64,000 bases of DNA from Rosellinia necatrix. Its lineage: Eukaryota; Ascomycota; Sordariomycetes; Xylariales; Xylariaceae. The notes under the pieces were generated by a model. The model saw only the letters and a program-made list of their open reading frames with translations, searched no databases and had not been told where the DNA came from. A program made the translations under genes and the position numbers. This document shows positions 23,201 through 35,106 of this stretch, piece after piece. The stretch is taken from the NCBI GenBank assembly GCA_021209875.1, contig JAGYVD010000006.1, positions 310,001 to 374,000 of the forward strand. Direction: 5' to 3'. Position 1 is the stretch's first letter; each line of letters starts with the position of its first letter.

Positions 23201-26200
23201 GTTATCTAATCTAGATAGAACTGATTGATACCCCGGCGCGCTGACGTGTCTTGCGCTGGCTACGAGGCCCTCCTCTGTCAGCGGATTCGCTATGCATCCA
23301 GCTATCGAATATATATGGATGTGGCGTTCCATACCAGACCGTTTTGCTCCGAGTCTTCGTTTAACTGCTTGGGTACGGCCACGAGATATCAAAAGAAGTG
23401 CAGCCCAGTCTGGGGATCCTGCTGCTGATACTATTTTTGTCAATTCCAAGATGACTATCCAACGCCGGCTGACCCGATTGCTATCCGTGTCGTTTGGACG
23501 TTCGACGAGAGCCGATAGCGACCCGGCATCAACCGGGTGGCATTCCGCCAGCGAGGAGTGTGGCTGTGATCTCCGCACAAGTCTAGGCCCTCGTGGATAA
23601 GAGTCCCGGATCTGTCCGAGCTGTTGTCTCAGTTCGGATGCCAGACGGAGCGACTGGCGGGCGGGACGCTAGGCATCTAAGCGGCCGTGACACTGACATC
23701 GAAGGATCGGTCCCCAGGCCCTGAACGATGGCTCAGGCTTGACTTGGCACAGCCCGTTGGGCATCGTGATCCAGCCCCAGGAGTTTTACGAAACAGTTTG
23801 GTCATATGAACGGCGGATGATTGCCGTATAGGGGGCCGGGCCACATGCAAGTCACGATATCGAGAAGGAAAAAAAACCTGAATGTCACGATGGTCGTGAA
23901 TGGCGGTGTTAGCCAACGCGTGCGAGATTGGATATTTACGTAAATGCGAAATGCGTCGGTGCTGGGGATTTGTTCCCTAGCGCACTAGTCTAGCCTGGGC
24001 CAGGCTAGTTTGGGGCCCCAATAACCGGGTCGTCCGTTGTCTTCACGGGCGCCTGTGTTCCCCAGAAACTCGGGCAAATTCGGAATGGCTGAGCAACGGG
24101 TCCTTTCGGCCAGCCGCGGCACAACACGGGTCTGACTTACCTACACTTACCTGTGACAAAGTACAGTGGGTGATGTACCTTGGGTACTGTAAGAAATTGA
24201 CCTCGGGTAGTACGTAGGTACTGCCACTACATCCGTGTAGGCGGAGGGTGCAACTACCTGGGTGTGTGGGCGATCCAGAGTATGTCATGTCTAGAGGCTC
24301 AATGCAACTTTGATATGTACTGCAGCATGACAGTATGACAGTATGCGCCATGGGAAGTACAGCATTCTTGGCGGTTGTAGTTTCGCTCCATCTTCCTTGT
24401 TTGGGTACTTAGCATCGAGTGCCAATATGCAAGATGAGCGTAGGTAATCCGTGCGATACACAGGTATGGTATACAGTAGAGATACATACTGTCGACTAAC
24501 TTCAGGACTACCTATAGTACAGTAGGTAGTGTAACCAGGTTATTAGCGTGCATTGCACAATGCCCAATGTTTCGTGCCTTTTGACAGTATGGATTGTCTG
24601 ATAGGATCGACTAAAATAATGTCAAACTCGGTGCGGCCCCGGATAGGCTGACATCATCGGGTAACGTACCCAGATACCGACCTGGGTAACAACGCACTAA
24701 GAACGTAGTGCGCGCTACTGTACGATATTTCTACTGTTGATACACTACTTATGATGCGCATTCTCATCTCATTTATGTCATTTTTTAGTATTGGAAGCCG
24801 CTACGACAACCCTGGAAGAATGAACTAATAATAGTGGGCATTCTAGAATGCCCTGTTTTCCTTTCCCTTTCCCCATCTCTAACTGCCTATCTCGACCGAC
24901 AGCGCGACGCTGCTGAAGGGGAGATCCGAGGTATCTCGGTATCTCGTTGGTCGTTTGCAAGTGCGGCTAAGCCATCAACACCCATCAGGTGACATAAAGG
25001 CAATTTACTCAGTACCATGCGAACAGTGTTATTCAACAAATAAATGCTGTTTGTTCTTGCCGATGTCGAGCTATTGAGTCACGAGTCTTCGTGTAAAATG
25101 AGAGGAGAATTTCGTGTATCTGAAAGTATCTGCAAAATGCGAGAGTAGATAATAACTACCTAGTGCTATCTTACCTTGCGTGCCATGGAAGTAATTGGAT
25201 AGCACTCTATCGGACTACCTAGTAGGAGGCCCCTTAACCCCACCATATCTCCAATCGTGGGGACTCGCTGGCAGCCGTATTCATCCGCGTTGGGGTCATG
25301 TCATACTAGACTACAATGATAACACAAGTATGTATCGTATCATACATAGTAGGTAGGTAGTTATGTAGTGCATACAGATTGCACAGTACACCCGGCCACG
25401 AGAGCCATTGATGATTCATCTACTTGCAGCGTACGCCGGTGAATTATAACAGCAATGACATGCAGCCGTTATATTCTCTTTCAATGCGTGCAAGCCAAAA
25501 AAAAAAAAAAAAGAAGGGCCTCTCGAAGGGTCTTGCATATTCGCAACGTCTCCTCGATGCAAAGATCCCTATGCGACGAAAACAATCCGTAGCCGGCCCC
25601 ACAGGCCATTCCACGTTTCGGGGGCGGATGGAGAAGTCGGGGTCATGGAAAAATACGGGAGAGGCGACCCAACCGCAATGGCGACTGTTTTAGACCCCTG
25701 CATGACTTATACCCGAACCGGGGCGGCGTTGTCAACCTCATTCCAGACATCTACCCAGACACTACCTAATCTTAGGCGCGTGCGTTGCCTATTAGATAAG
25801 TACTTCCGAGTTTGGATCGTCGACTGGCCGTGCTTGACCATTACGATTTTGTCCGATCTGGTACCGAAGTAGGCAAGTCACGGTGTGGTACTAGTCCTTC
25901 CGAGCCCTCACCAGCGTCTGCGCCCGAACCTACCTGGGCACTACATACCTGAGGTACCTACCTGGCACCTGTCCAGTTACCTAGGTAGGTCACTCCAGGT
26001 CCCCCCCCCGAATCAGCCCCACCGACATCCACAGCCGTCCCTGAGCCCTACCGCTACCACTGGCGTTGACTTACACCCAAGTACCGGTTTGACACCCGCC
26101 CAGGTGCTAACCACCACCGGCCTAGATGGTGAGCCTAGGCACGCAAACGACAACCCAGCGACAACGACAAAGAGGCTGCCGTCCTAAGCCAGCGAGGTAC

Positions 26201-26522
26201 CAGAATGGTCACCACGTCCCGATCGGTGCAGGGATCTCCAGTTGGCTCGCTCCGATTTGATTTCGTGACCGGACACCCAATCATCGTGAAAGGCGTCCGC
26301 GGGCCAGTGGAATGTCTCGAACCGTCGCCACGGGCTCCACCGGCGCTCTCGTTCCTCTTCTCGTTCCCCTTCTGGTTCCTATATATCCTCGGGTTCATTT
26401 CATGTCTAGGTCGGGCCGCTACCAATGCCACATCCACTGTGCCGACATCTCGTCGTATGCTCCATATTATCGTGTAGCAGGTTCCCCGTGGCCATCCGTC
26501 TTGAGTTCAGCCGCCAGCCCAC

Positions 26523-26570
26523 CCCAGCCCATTGCCCAGCCCATTGCCCAGCCCATTGCCCAGCCCATTG
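26523..26570. repeat. Four exact copies of a 12-bp unit upstream of PEP carboxykinase
   Basis: The unit cccagcccattg is present four times without mismatch, ending about 278 bp before the PEP carboxykinase start codon. It carries an ATTG core (reverse complement CAAT) in each copy. It lies in the expected promoter or leader. Confidence 0.9.
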
Positions 26571-26744
26571 CCCGGACCATGTCCCAAATGCCCGCCAACT
26601 TGCGAAGCTTAAGAACCATGCCCGACCCCGTCCAGAGAACTGCTTCTCCCTACCATGATCCCACAGTGAAAGGTCCCAAATCTCAACAGCTCAGCTCCGG
26701 TTTATCTCGCTCTCTCTTCGTAAAAGACGACAAGAGTACGCCTC

Positions 26745-26820
26745 AATTTCCTCACCTTCTGCCTCCTGTTTCTCCTGTTTCTCTTATTTCTCTTACTTCT
26801 CATTGAACTTTATAAACTCT
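26745..26820 (+). promoter_or_regulatory. Pyrimidine-rich leader of PEP carboxykinase
   Basis: A CT-rich stretch with several ttctcttatttctc-type repeats ends some 30-60 bp before the start codon, followed by a short AT-rich ttataaac. Such tracts commonly mark transcription start zones of highly expressed fungal genes. The transcription start itself is inferred, not seen. Confidence 0.5.
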
Positions 26821-26847
26821 CCCCAATCTCGAAGCCCACTAACAACC

Positions 26848-29506
26848 ATGGTTACAGTGATTCCCAGTAACAAGGTCAACAAGACCGCCCTTCACCCCAG
26901 CGGCCTTGAGTGAGTTCACCTTCTCCGATGAGTTTGCCCTGGCAAGCTTCCGGCTGATAACTGACTCCTTCAAGGCCTTCACGTGAAAGGGAACACACAG
27001 AATTAGGTATGTAACCCAGTCGAATATTTCCACTTTGGATCATATACAATTTTTCGGGGGGGTTTACTAATACATTGTGTAGAGGAGGAATTACATGAGA
27101 AAGCACACATCGACTATGACAGAGTTGCCATTGTAAGCACTGCCGTGGTTATAGAGATAAGCGTCACAGATAGATCATGACTAATACGCGGTCAACAGAT
27201 TCCCAACCCCTCTGTCGCTGCCTTGTACGAGGATGCTCTCGTAAGGATTATCCCCAGGCGCGAACCCCGTCACCGCATGAAACAATCATTCTAACTATAC
27301 ACCAAGGTATACGAAATGGGCTCGGCTATCGCCTCGAGCGGCGCCTTGACAGCCTATTCCGGGGCGAAGACAGGTCGGTCGCCGTCAGACAAGCGAATTG
27401 TAAAAGAGCCAACATCAGAGAACGATATCTGGTAAGCCCATACCCATCCTCCTATACGTCGAAACAGAGGCTTACACGAAATTTCTTCATAGGTGGGGAC
27501 CAGTAAATAAACCCATGTCTCCAGAGGTAAGAGAGAGCTATCTATCCCTATTTCAAATGGCTTTGTCCACAGAGTCTTTACCTATTCTTTTCCTTCGTTT
27601 TGGGTTCTGCTGGCTTTTGCTAGCTTTTCCCAATCCGCACATGTCTCACGCGACTTCTTGGCGTTCTTTCACCTCGGCTATTGTGACTTGCAATGAGCCA
27701 CGATTTACGTCACAAGAACCTCAATTCCATGAGTCGCAAGACCCAACCTCCAATGCGGGAGAATGACTAAGGAAAATATCGGATCGATGATTCCATGTCT
27801 GGGCCGGTCTATGGTACCGAAACTGGGGAAGCCCCTGGTTTGTGGCGTCATCCAAGAAGCATTCTCGTTACTTCGCGGAAATATGCGGCGACAATGCTGC
27901 CAAGCCGGCGTCGTATCCACTTCTCTGGCTTGTGATCGAGCCTCAGCTCTGGGTCCCCCCGCATTCCCTCGGTTCTCTCTTTGCTCGTCATGATTCGCCA
28001 GTAGCCGCGTCCATATTTCTATTTACGTCACAGTGCAACTGCTTGGCTTGAACAGTCTTGGGTAGCTTTGGATCGTCCGTATTAACACGCCGTGTTTTGC
28101 AGGTGTGGAAAATTAACCGGGAACGCGCTATCGACTACCTGAACACGAGAACGAGAATTTACGTCGTCGATGGTTATGCCGGCTGGGACGAGAAGTACAG
28201 AATCCGGGTCCGGGTCATCTGTGCTCGCGCCTATCATGCTCTATTCATGAGGAACATGCTCATCCGCCCTCCCCGCGAGGAGCTGGAACATTTCCACCCC
28301 GACTACACCATCTACAACGCCGGTACCTTTCCCGCCAATCGCTACACCGAGGGCATGACGTCGGGCACGTCGGTCTCTATCAACTTCGCCGAGAAGGAGA
28401 TGGTCATCCTGGGCACCGAGTATGCCGGCGAGATGAAGAAGGGCGTCTTCACTGTCTTGTTCTATGAGATGCCTATCAAGCACAATGTCCTCACGTTGCA
28501 TTCGTCCGCCAACGAGGGCGTGAACGGCGATGTCACCCTTTTCTTCGGTCTATCCGGCACTGGGAAGACCACTCTTTCTGCTGATCCCAAACGTGCGCTG
28601 ATCGGCGACGACGAGCACTGCTGGAGCGAACGTGGGGTTTTCAACATCGAGGGTGGCTGCTACGCCAAGTGCATCGGCCTTTCGGCTGAGAAGGAGCCTG
28701 ATATCTTCAATGCCATCCGATTCGGTTCCGTTCTTGAGAATGTCGTCTTCGATCAGGAGACTCGGGACGTCGACTATGACGACGCCACCCTCACCGAGAA
28801 CACCCGATGGTGAGTCTTGATACTTTAACTATCTGCTAATTGACTGCATGCTAACGCATCCCACAGCGCGTATCCCATTGAGTACATCAGCAACGCCAAG
28901 GTTCCCTGCCTGTCCGAGAATCATCCCAGCAACATCATCCTCCTGACTTGCGATGCTCGGGGCGTGCTGCCTCCGATTTCCAAGCTCAACAGCGCCCAGA
29001 CTATGTTCCACTTCATCTCCGGTTACACCTCCAAGATGGCCGGTACCGAGGATGGCGTTACAGAACCACAGGCCACCTTCTCGTCTTGCTTTGCCCAGCC
29101 GTTCCTTGCGCTCCATCCCATGCGCTACGCGAAGATGCTGGCCGACAAGATCGAGCACCACAAGGCTAACGCCTGGCTCCTTAACACGGGCTGGGTCGGC
29201 GCCGGTTACGTGCACGGCGGCAAGCGTTGTCCCCTGAAGTACACGCGTGCCATCTTAGACGCCATCCACTCGGGTCAGCTCGCCAACGCCGAGTACGAGA
29301 CGTACGAGGTGTTCAATCTCCAAGTGCCCAAGTCCTGCCCCAGGGTGCCCGACGAGTTATTAAACCCGAAGAAGGCGTGGACGGCGGGCACCGACAGCTT
29401 CGACGAGGAGGTCAAGAAGCTGGGAGGGCTCTTCATCGAGAACTTCAAGAAGTACGACTCGGAGGCGACGGACGAGGTCAAGGCGGCCGCACCGATTGTT
29501 GTTTAG
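26848..29506 (+). CDS. Phosphoenolpyruvate carboxykinase (ATP)
   Basis: Eight exons, 26848..26909, 26975..27006, 27083..27132, 27199..27240, 27307..27431, 27493..27526, 28103..28809 and 28867..29506, give 563 residues. The enzyme converts oxaloacetate and ATP to phosphoenolpyruvate, ADP and CO2, the first committed step of gluconeogenesis, in the cytosol. Motifs: [14 protein letters not shown] early, the substrate region [20 protein letters not shown], the P-loop [13 protein letters not shown] (about residue 264), the metal-site kinase-2 segment [10 protein letters not shown] and the [15 protein letters not shown] region. All active-site segments look intact. The first six exons are tiny (32-125 nt) with introns of 61-76 nt; the 32-nt exon encodes [10 protein letters not shown] and is needed to keep the phase. 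Intron 6 (27527..28102) is 576 nt, an outlier. Expression on gluconeogenic carbon is expected from the family. Confidence 0.97.
27527..28102 (+). other. Outsized intron 6 of PEP carboxykinase
   Basis: Donor GTAAGA, acceptor TTTTGCAG, phase 0, between SPE and VWKINRERA. At 576 nt it is eight to ten times longer than the other six introns of this gene (57-76 nt). It contains several short open frames without recognisable content. Confidence 0.85.
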
Positions 29507-30660
29507 ATTAAAAAGCGAAGGCGCTATCTTTTTTTTTTTTTTTTTCATTTGGCATATTCATGATACCTACCCGCATACACACCTATTTTCTCAGTAGGTC
29601 TTCCGCCTTCAGGATCTTGATTTTTCACACGGCGTGTCAAGGGAATGGCACACGAGGGCGGGCCGAAGCGAAACGCTATATGCCTGAGGTTATTTTAGTA
29701 TACAAACACGCACGTCCTTTCACGTGTTATTTCGTTATATGAGGGGAGTTGCCCTTGGCTCGTAGAGCTTTCTATCTATCATCTGGGAATGAGAATATCA
29801 ATTTAGACCAGCCTATTTATGTTTAGCCTATTATTTCCGCTGTGATGGATATTTCAATATCCGCATCTGATGATGGTTAATCTTTCGCATCATCGTCACG
29901 TAGAGCAAGGTGAGATGAAGAATCCCGCAAAGCTACTTTTACGCGGTTTCATTGCATGCATACCTCGCGAGAGTTTGTGGGCAAGTGAACATTAATTACA
30001 ACATCACCTTTGGCAACATCACTATGGCATGAAGTTTGTAGCTACCTACCTGGGGAGGTATTATACCTACTTACCCAGTACATAATAACTCTTTATCAAT
30101 AAAACGTGGCATAGTTCATGGAGTTTATATGCAAAATCTATAAATACCTCATGAGTGGGCACAAGGTGTTATTTATACTCGCTTCGGCACTTGAGTATCA
30201 TTAGTTATCCGTAAACGATTTGAACCGGGGGGCCCCTGACGGAGAGACCAGAGAGGACTGGTTGAGGTTTGGCAATTGGTGATGGTTGCGCTAAATAAGT
30301 ACAAGTGGGTGGCCCATTCACACCACCCTAATAGCACCATAGGGCTACCGGGTTGAGGGGCGGCTAGGTACCTACCTAAGTGTAAGTAGGGTACTTCGTT
30401 TTGGGTTGCAATCGATAAAGAACGAGGGTAACCTCGTGCTTGGCAGATCTGAACGGCGGCCATCAATCAGCCCGCCGCAGCTACCTACCTAGTTACCTGC
30501 AAAGCCCCACCAGGCATCTTGAACTTCACCCATTCTCTCCATCTATAATCTATACCTACCGACCCGACGCGCAGACGACCTGACGCGCAGACGACTGACG
30601 CGGCGAACTCCGCCGCCCTTTCGCATGTCGCCGTGAGACCAACAATGACAAGTTGGCAAC
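29507..30660. other. Intergenic between PEP carboxykinase and PAN2
   Basis: The left end is the PEP carboxykinase 3' region with a poly-T run (29529-29546). TACCTA motifs occur at 30043-30075 and 30368-30492, and a short GACGCGCAGACGAC tandem duplication at about 30563-30600 lies just upstream of PAN2. No gene supported. Confidence 0.6.
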
Positions 30661-33600
30661 ATGGATGGGGATTGGGACGAGGTAAGCTGGGCGCCGGCTG
30701 GACTCCTTTTTCCATTCCGGCCTCGCCAGTTGGCCCTCGCCATTCGCTCTTCACCATTCGCTCTTCACCATCCGCCCTTCAGCTTCCTCCTCCTCTTCTC
30801 AGTTCCTTTGCTCTTCATTGCCCCCGCCACCAACCCCCCCCCTCCCCCTATCGTCGCATCGCTATCATGGCACCCCGTCTCTTATGATTGGTCAATGGCT
30901 AACCGTGAACACCTCGATCCCGCCTTCGTAGGTCGCCCGCATACCGTTTCCGCCGCCAGGCATCCGCGCCATACCCACGCCCGTGACGTGTCTCGCGTTC
31001 GATATCTCCCAGGAATTGCTATGGACGGGCAATGAATACGTATGAGGAAACCCCCCTTTGAGGAAAACCCCTGGAGAAATGTCTTCGGCTGTCCGGCGCA
31101 TAGTTGCCTCTGCACTCCTCGACGGCTGACCACTAACCGTGACCTCGATAGGGTCGGGTTACTTCCTTCTACGGCGCCAAACTCCAGCAGTACACATCTT
31201 TCAAGGCCCATACCTCGCAAGATGGCGGCGTCCTCCAGATCCTCTTCAACGACAAGGGGGGTCATTGCCCTCGGCGCCCGGAGTATACATATGCGCAACA
31301 GGCGCGGGGTGCCACTGTGGTCTATTAGGTGCGTGGAATTATATATCTGCATTATATATATATATAATGCAGATCCCCCCCTCCCCCCGGATTGAGATCG
31401 AGTTGCGAGGCTTACGGTTTCAACACCCAGGCATGACGACATGAAAGAGTTACGATGTATGAGCTTCACATCTAAGGGCACGAGCGAAATACTGGTAGCT
31501 GGTGAGCAGGATAAGATGCTGGTTGTCGATACCATCAAGGGAGAGGTGACAAAGCAAGTAAGTTCGGCGCCATTCCACTGCCTACCTACCACGGGGGTGG
31601 CCGTATCTCGGTTCCTACGTTTCTACAAACTCACCCCCCTCCTCCTAGATATCAACAGAATATAAGTATAAGATCATGCGAAGGAGTAGTCGTAGTGTCT
31701 GTGCCGCGACGCCCAGCGGTTCTGTACACATCATCGACTCCATCAATTTTCAGGTTCTCAAGATCTGGAACGCCCACACTGCCCGCATCAATGATATGGA
31801 TGCCCAACATGATTTCATCGTTACATGTGGTTATTCTCTGAGGCAGCAGGGTAACTACATGCCCGATCCCTTCGTCAACGTCTTCGACCTCAAAAACATG
31901 GTCTCTATGTCCCCCATCCCCTTTCCCGCCGGCGCCGCCTTTGTACGCATGCACCCCCGCATGTCTACCACGAGTATTGTCATGTCACAGATGGGTCAGT
32001 TGCATGTTGTCGACTTGATGAACCCCAACACTAGTAATGTGCGTCAGATCCACTGCCTGTCATATTTTACCATGATTGAAATCGCGCCGTCAGGTGAATC
32101 AGTGGCATTGGCCGACAACGATTATTCTATCCACCTTTGGGGCTCACCTAGTAAGATTCATTTTACCGAGTTTGGGCGGCCTGTCGAGACGGCTGATGCG
32201 CCGTCTGCTGTGCCAAGAATAGATTTTGACACGTGGGATTCGTAAGTTTACGATTGGTTCCCCGTTGTCGTACTGCTCCTTATTGATAACACGTTAGACC
32301 ATTGAGTTCTGTCGGTATGCCTTACTACAGAGAACAACTATTATCGGCATGGCCGGGCAATATGATCACCGGAGTTGTCGGCCTTCCACCTGCGAGGGTT
32401 GACCCCCAATATCTAGCCACCCTCCAAGAGACGGACTGGGGCTTTTACGGGAAGAATACCCGCCCGCTTCGCCGAAATCAAGTTGAGGACGCACGCAGTA
32501 GCGAAACCCCACAGAAAATGCTAAAGCACCCCAAGTTCCTGAGCGAGAAGGCTCGTGAGCTCGCTAAGTCACCGGCTGGAACGCCTGCCCCTGAAGAGGC
32601 TATCCCGGAAATGCCGCTTGTCGTTCACGATAGTAAACTGGAGAGCCACAAAGTAGAAGTGCCCGAGTTGTACCAACACATCGAGATTAAATACAGTAAA
32701 TTCGGCATTGACGATTTCGACTTTGGGTTAGCCTCAACACTCCTCGTAGGTCTTGCCGCCGTGCTGACTTTATCTAGGTACTTCAATAAGTCACGGTATT
32801 CCGGACTCCAAAATCATATCGTTAACGCGTATGCGAATCCCTTGCTACAAATCATGCATTATACCCCATTGATACGAAATATTTCTCTCCAGCATGCAGC
32901 GACGGCATGTGTCGACGGCATGTGTCTACTCTGCGAGCTAGGTTTTCTCTTCGATATGCTTGATAAAGCAGAAGGGGAGGCCTGCCAGGCATCTAATTTC
33001 ACCAAGACACTAAGCTATCACCCCGACTGTAGGTAGACAACGCGTTGAAAATGTAATTCGTGTCGTAATACTGACTGCGCTACCACCCCTAGCCGGAAAA
33101 TTAGGCTTGTTAGAGGAAGAGCCGCACGGTTCTTCTCGAACTGTCGTATTGCAGCAGCTGGTACGGTTTCTACTGCGGCAAATGTCACATAATTATCGCA
33201 CAATGGTGCATGAAAACGACCCACAGTCTGCAGCGTTCGAGGAGGTATCTTCCGATTGTTTCTGAGTATATAACGTCCTCGCTGACTGATGCTAGCTATT
33301 CCGAACCTCTGCAGTGAGTTCAATAAGGTGCATGAATTGCAGAAATGAGAATACAAAAGCAGATACAACTATGGTTAACGAACTGATATATCCACAAAAT
33401 GTGGGTAAAGCTGGTTCTTTCTCCGTATCCAGCGATAGAGCAGCTAACACGAAAAAGAAACCTGGTCAAAGAAACCCGCGTGCTAGGGGCACGACATTTT
33501 CCCAGGTCCTAAAAATGAGCGTAGAAAGGGAAACTACCAATAAAGGGTGGTGCAATACCTGCCACCGCTATCAGAGCCTAGCGACAAGGAAAACCATACG

Positions 33601-35106
33601 CGAAATACCCAGTGTGCTAATTCTCACTGCCGCCATCAATACGGCCGAGCACCGACATCTATGGGCAACGCCTGGGTGGCTGCCGGAGGAGATTGGAATC
33701 ATAGTAGATAACGGGAATTTCTTTTGCTACGAAGGGGAGGATTTGAAGTTGCACATACAGCGTGGCATTCATCATATTACGGTTTACTCCCTGACCGGTC
33801 TTGCTGTCAACATTGATGGTGGGAAACAGCAACAGTCCCATCTCGTAGCCATGGTGAATGGTAAATACAGGTCATCTCTACCCAACGTGTTTCGCGGCGC
33901 CTAGCTAACTGAAAATGAAGTTACACATACGAAACCGACAGCATCGGGCAAGAATCAATGGTATTTGTTCAACGACTTCCATGTTAAAGCTATTCCCACT
34001 AGGGAGGCATTGGCATTCAACACGTCGTGGAAAACGCCATCCGTCATCATTTATCAAGTGAAAGCTGCGAATAATCAACTGGACTCTAGCTGGAAACGAA
34101 ATCTCGATGCTCGGCTTTTATATCTTGATCTTCTGTAAGTCTAGGTTCTAAATTCTGGTAGGATGACAATTCTCTGCTAATCACCTTGTCTAGACCTAAC
34201 CGAGGCGACAAGACGTATAAGACACTTAGTCGTGAAACTGAACCTGCTGGGCCTAATACCATCGTGGCCATAGACACCGAATTCGTCAAGATTGCGCAGC
34301 CAGAGGTTGAAATGCATTCAGATGGTAATTCCAAGATAATTCGGCCAACCGTTCATGCTTTGGCGAGGACATCGATTATTCGTGGTAGCGGCATGGACGA
34401 AGGCGTGCCATTCATCGATGACTATATCTTTATCAACGAGCAAGTAGTCGACTATTTGACCTCATATTCCGGGATCACAAAGGAGGACCTGGATAAAACG
34501 ATAGCCGTTGAGCGCGGGCACAACCTTGTACCCCTGAAGATTGCGTATAAGAAGATATGGATCCTTCTTAACCTCGGTTGTAAGTTCCTTGGGCATGGGC
34601 TCAAGCAGGACTTCCGCGTAATCAACATCTACGTACCCAAATCGCAGGTGATCGATACGAGCAATCTCTTCTATATCCAAGAACGGCTACGCAAGTTAAG
34701 TCTACAGTTCCTAGCGTACACGGTTCTCAAGGAAGATATCCAGCTACACACCCACGACTCGATCGAGGATGCGCGCACAGCGCTCCGGCTTTATCGCAAG
34801 TACCAGGAGTACTCCGAAGCCGGTATCCTCAGAACCATGCTCCAAGAGATCTACGCGAAGGGTCACGCATCTAACTTTAAGCCGCCCGTCAAGACGAGCG
34901 CCGACCTCCCCATCCGCACCAATACGCCACCATCCGCGGCTGACAGCACGGGAGCACGGGTGGGGGCGGCCATTGTTACTACTCCTATCGCCGGGGACGG
35001 CGCTGGAACGGTGCCTTCTACCCCGCCTAGGAAAACGGGGACCCTCGCTCTCACGCCCATTTCTACGCCGCTTAGGGAATCGAGGAGGCCTGGCGAAGGT
35101 GTCTGA
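30661..35106 (+). CDS. PAN2: PAN2 deadenylase catalytic subunit, with a one-base frameshift
   Basis: Eleven exons: 30661..30681, 30932..31039, 31152..31328, 31431..31557, 31649..32241, 32298..32726, 32778..33028, 33093..33244, 33296..33860, 33921..34134 and 34194..35106, summing to 3550 nt, one more than a multiple of three. The extra base lies in a run of six Gs (31256-31261) between FNDKG and VIALGARS; without it the protein would have 1182 residues. PAN2 with PAN3 trims poly(A) tails in the cytoplasm. Order seen: MDGDWDE start, N-terminal WD40 propeller ([22 protein letters not shown]), PAN3-binding linker, inactive ubiquitin-hydrolase-like domain ([20 protein letters not shown]), cysteine pairs ([18 protein letters not shown]) and a DEDDh exonuclease: AIDTEFV (D, E), GHGLKQDFR (D), HDSIEDA (H, D). 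Apart from the extra G, no stop or missing catalytic residue was found. The C-terminal tail is Pro/Thr-rich. Confidence 0.93.
31345..31374. repeat. Perfect 30-bp palindrome inside a PAN2 intron
   Basis: Arms atctgcattatatat and its exact reverse complement abut with no spacer, within the 102-nt intron 31329..31430. It can form a 15-bp cruciform or RNA hairpin between donor and branch site. Confidence 0.9.

Larger units (their letters stand above)
20292..26847. other. 6.5-kb gene-poor region
   Basis: Many short open frames on both strands, none with a recognisable domain and none joined convincingly by splice sites. Sequence features are TACCTA/TAGGTA motifs (23192, 24133-24265, 24508-24540, 25360, 25937-25995), a poly-A run at 25497-25512, a 12-bp tandem repeat (26523-26570) and a pyrimidine-rich leader before the PEP carboxykinase gene. 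A frame at 23153-23578 has an equally long antisense frame and is not supported. No transposase or reverse transcriptase motif was seen. Confidence 0.5.

Noticed and set aside
23153..23600. 141- and 102-residue overlapping antisense frames
   Set aside because: Both strands are equally open, with no recognisable content or clear start context.
20292..26847. Transposon relic in the gene-poor region
   Set aside because: No terminal repeats, target-site duplications, transposase or reverse-transcriptase motifs were recognised.
27515..28051. Short frames inside the PEP carboxykinase intron
   Set aside because: They use the retained intron; the canonical splice sites at 27527 and 28102 restore the enzyme exactly.
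32727..32777. Extra 17 residues inside PAN2 if the frame is read through
   Set aside because: The 51-nt stretch has GT-AG ends and a CTGAC branch; removing it restores the conserved FDFGYFNKS junction, so it is an intron whose length happens to be a multiple of three.
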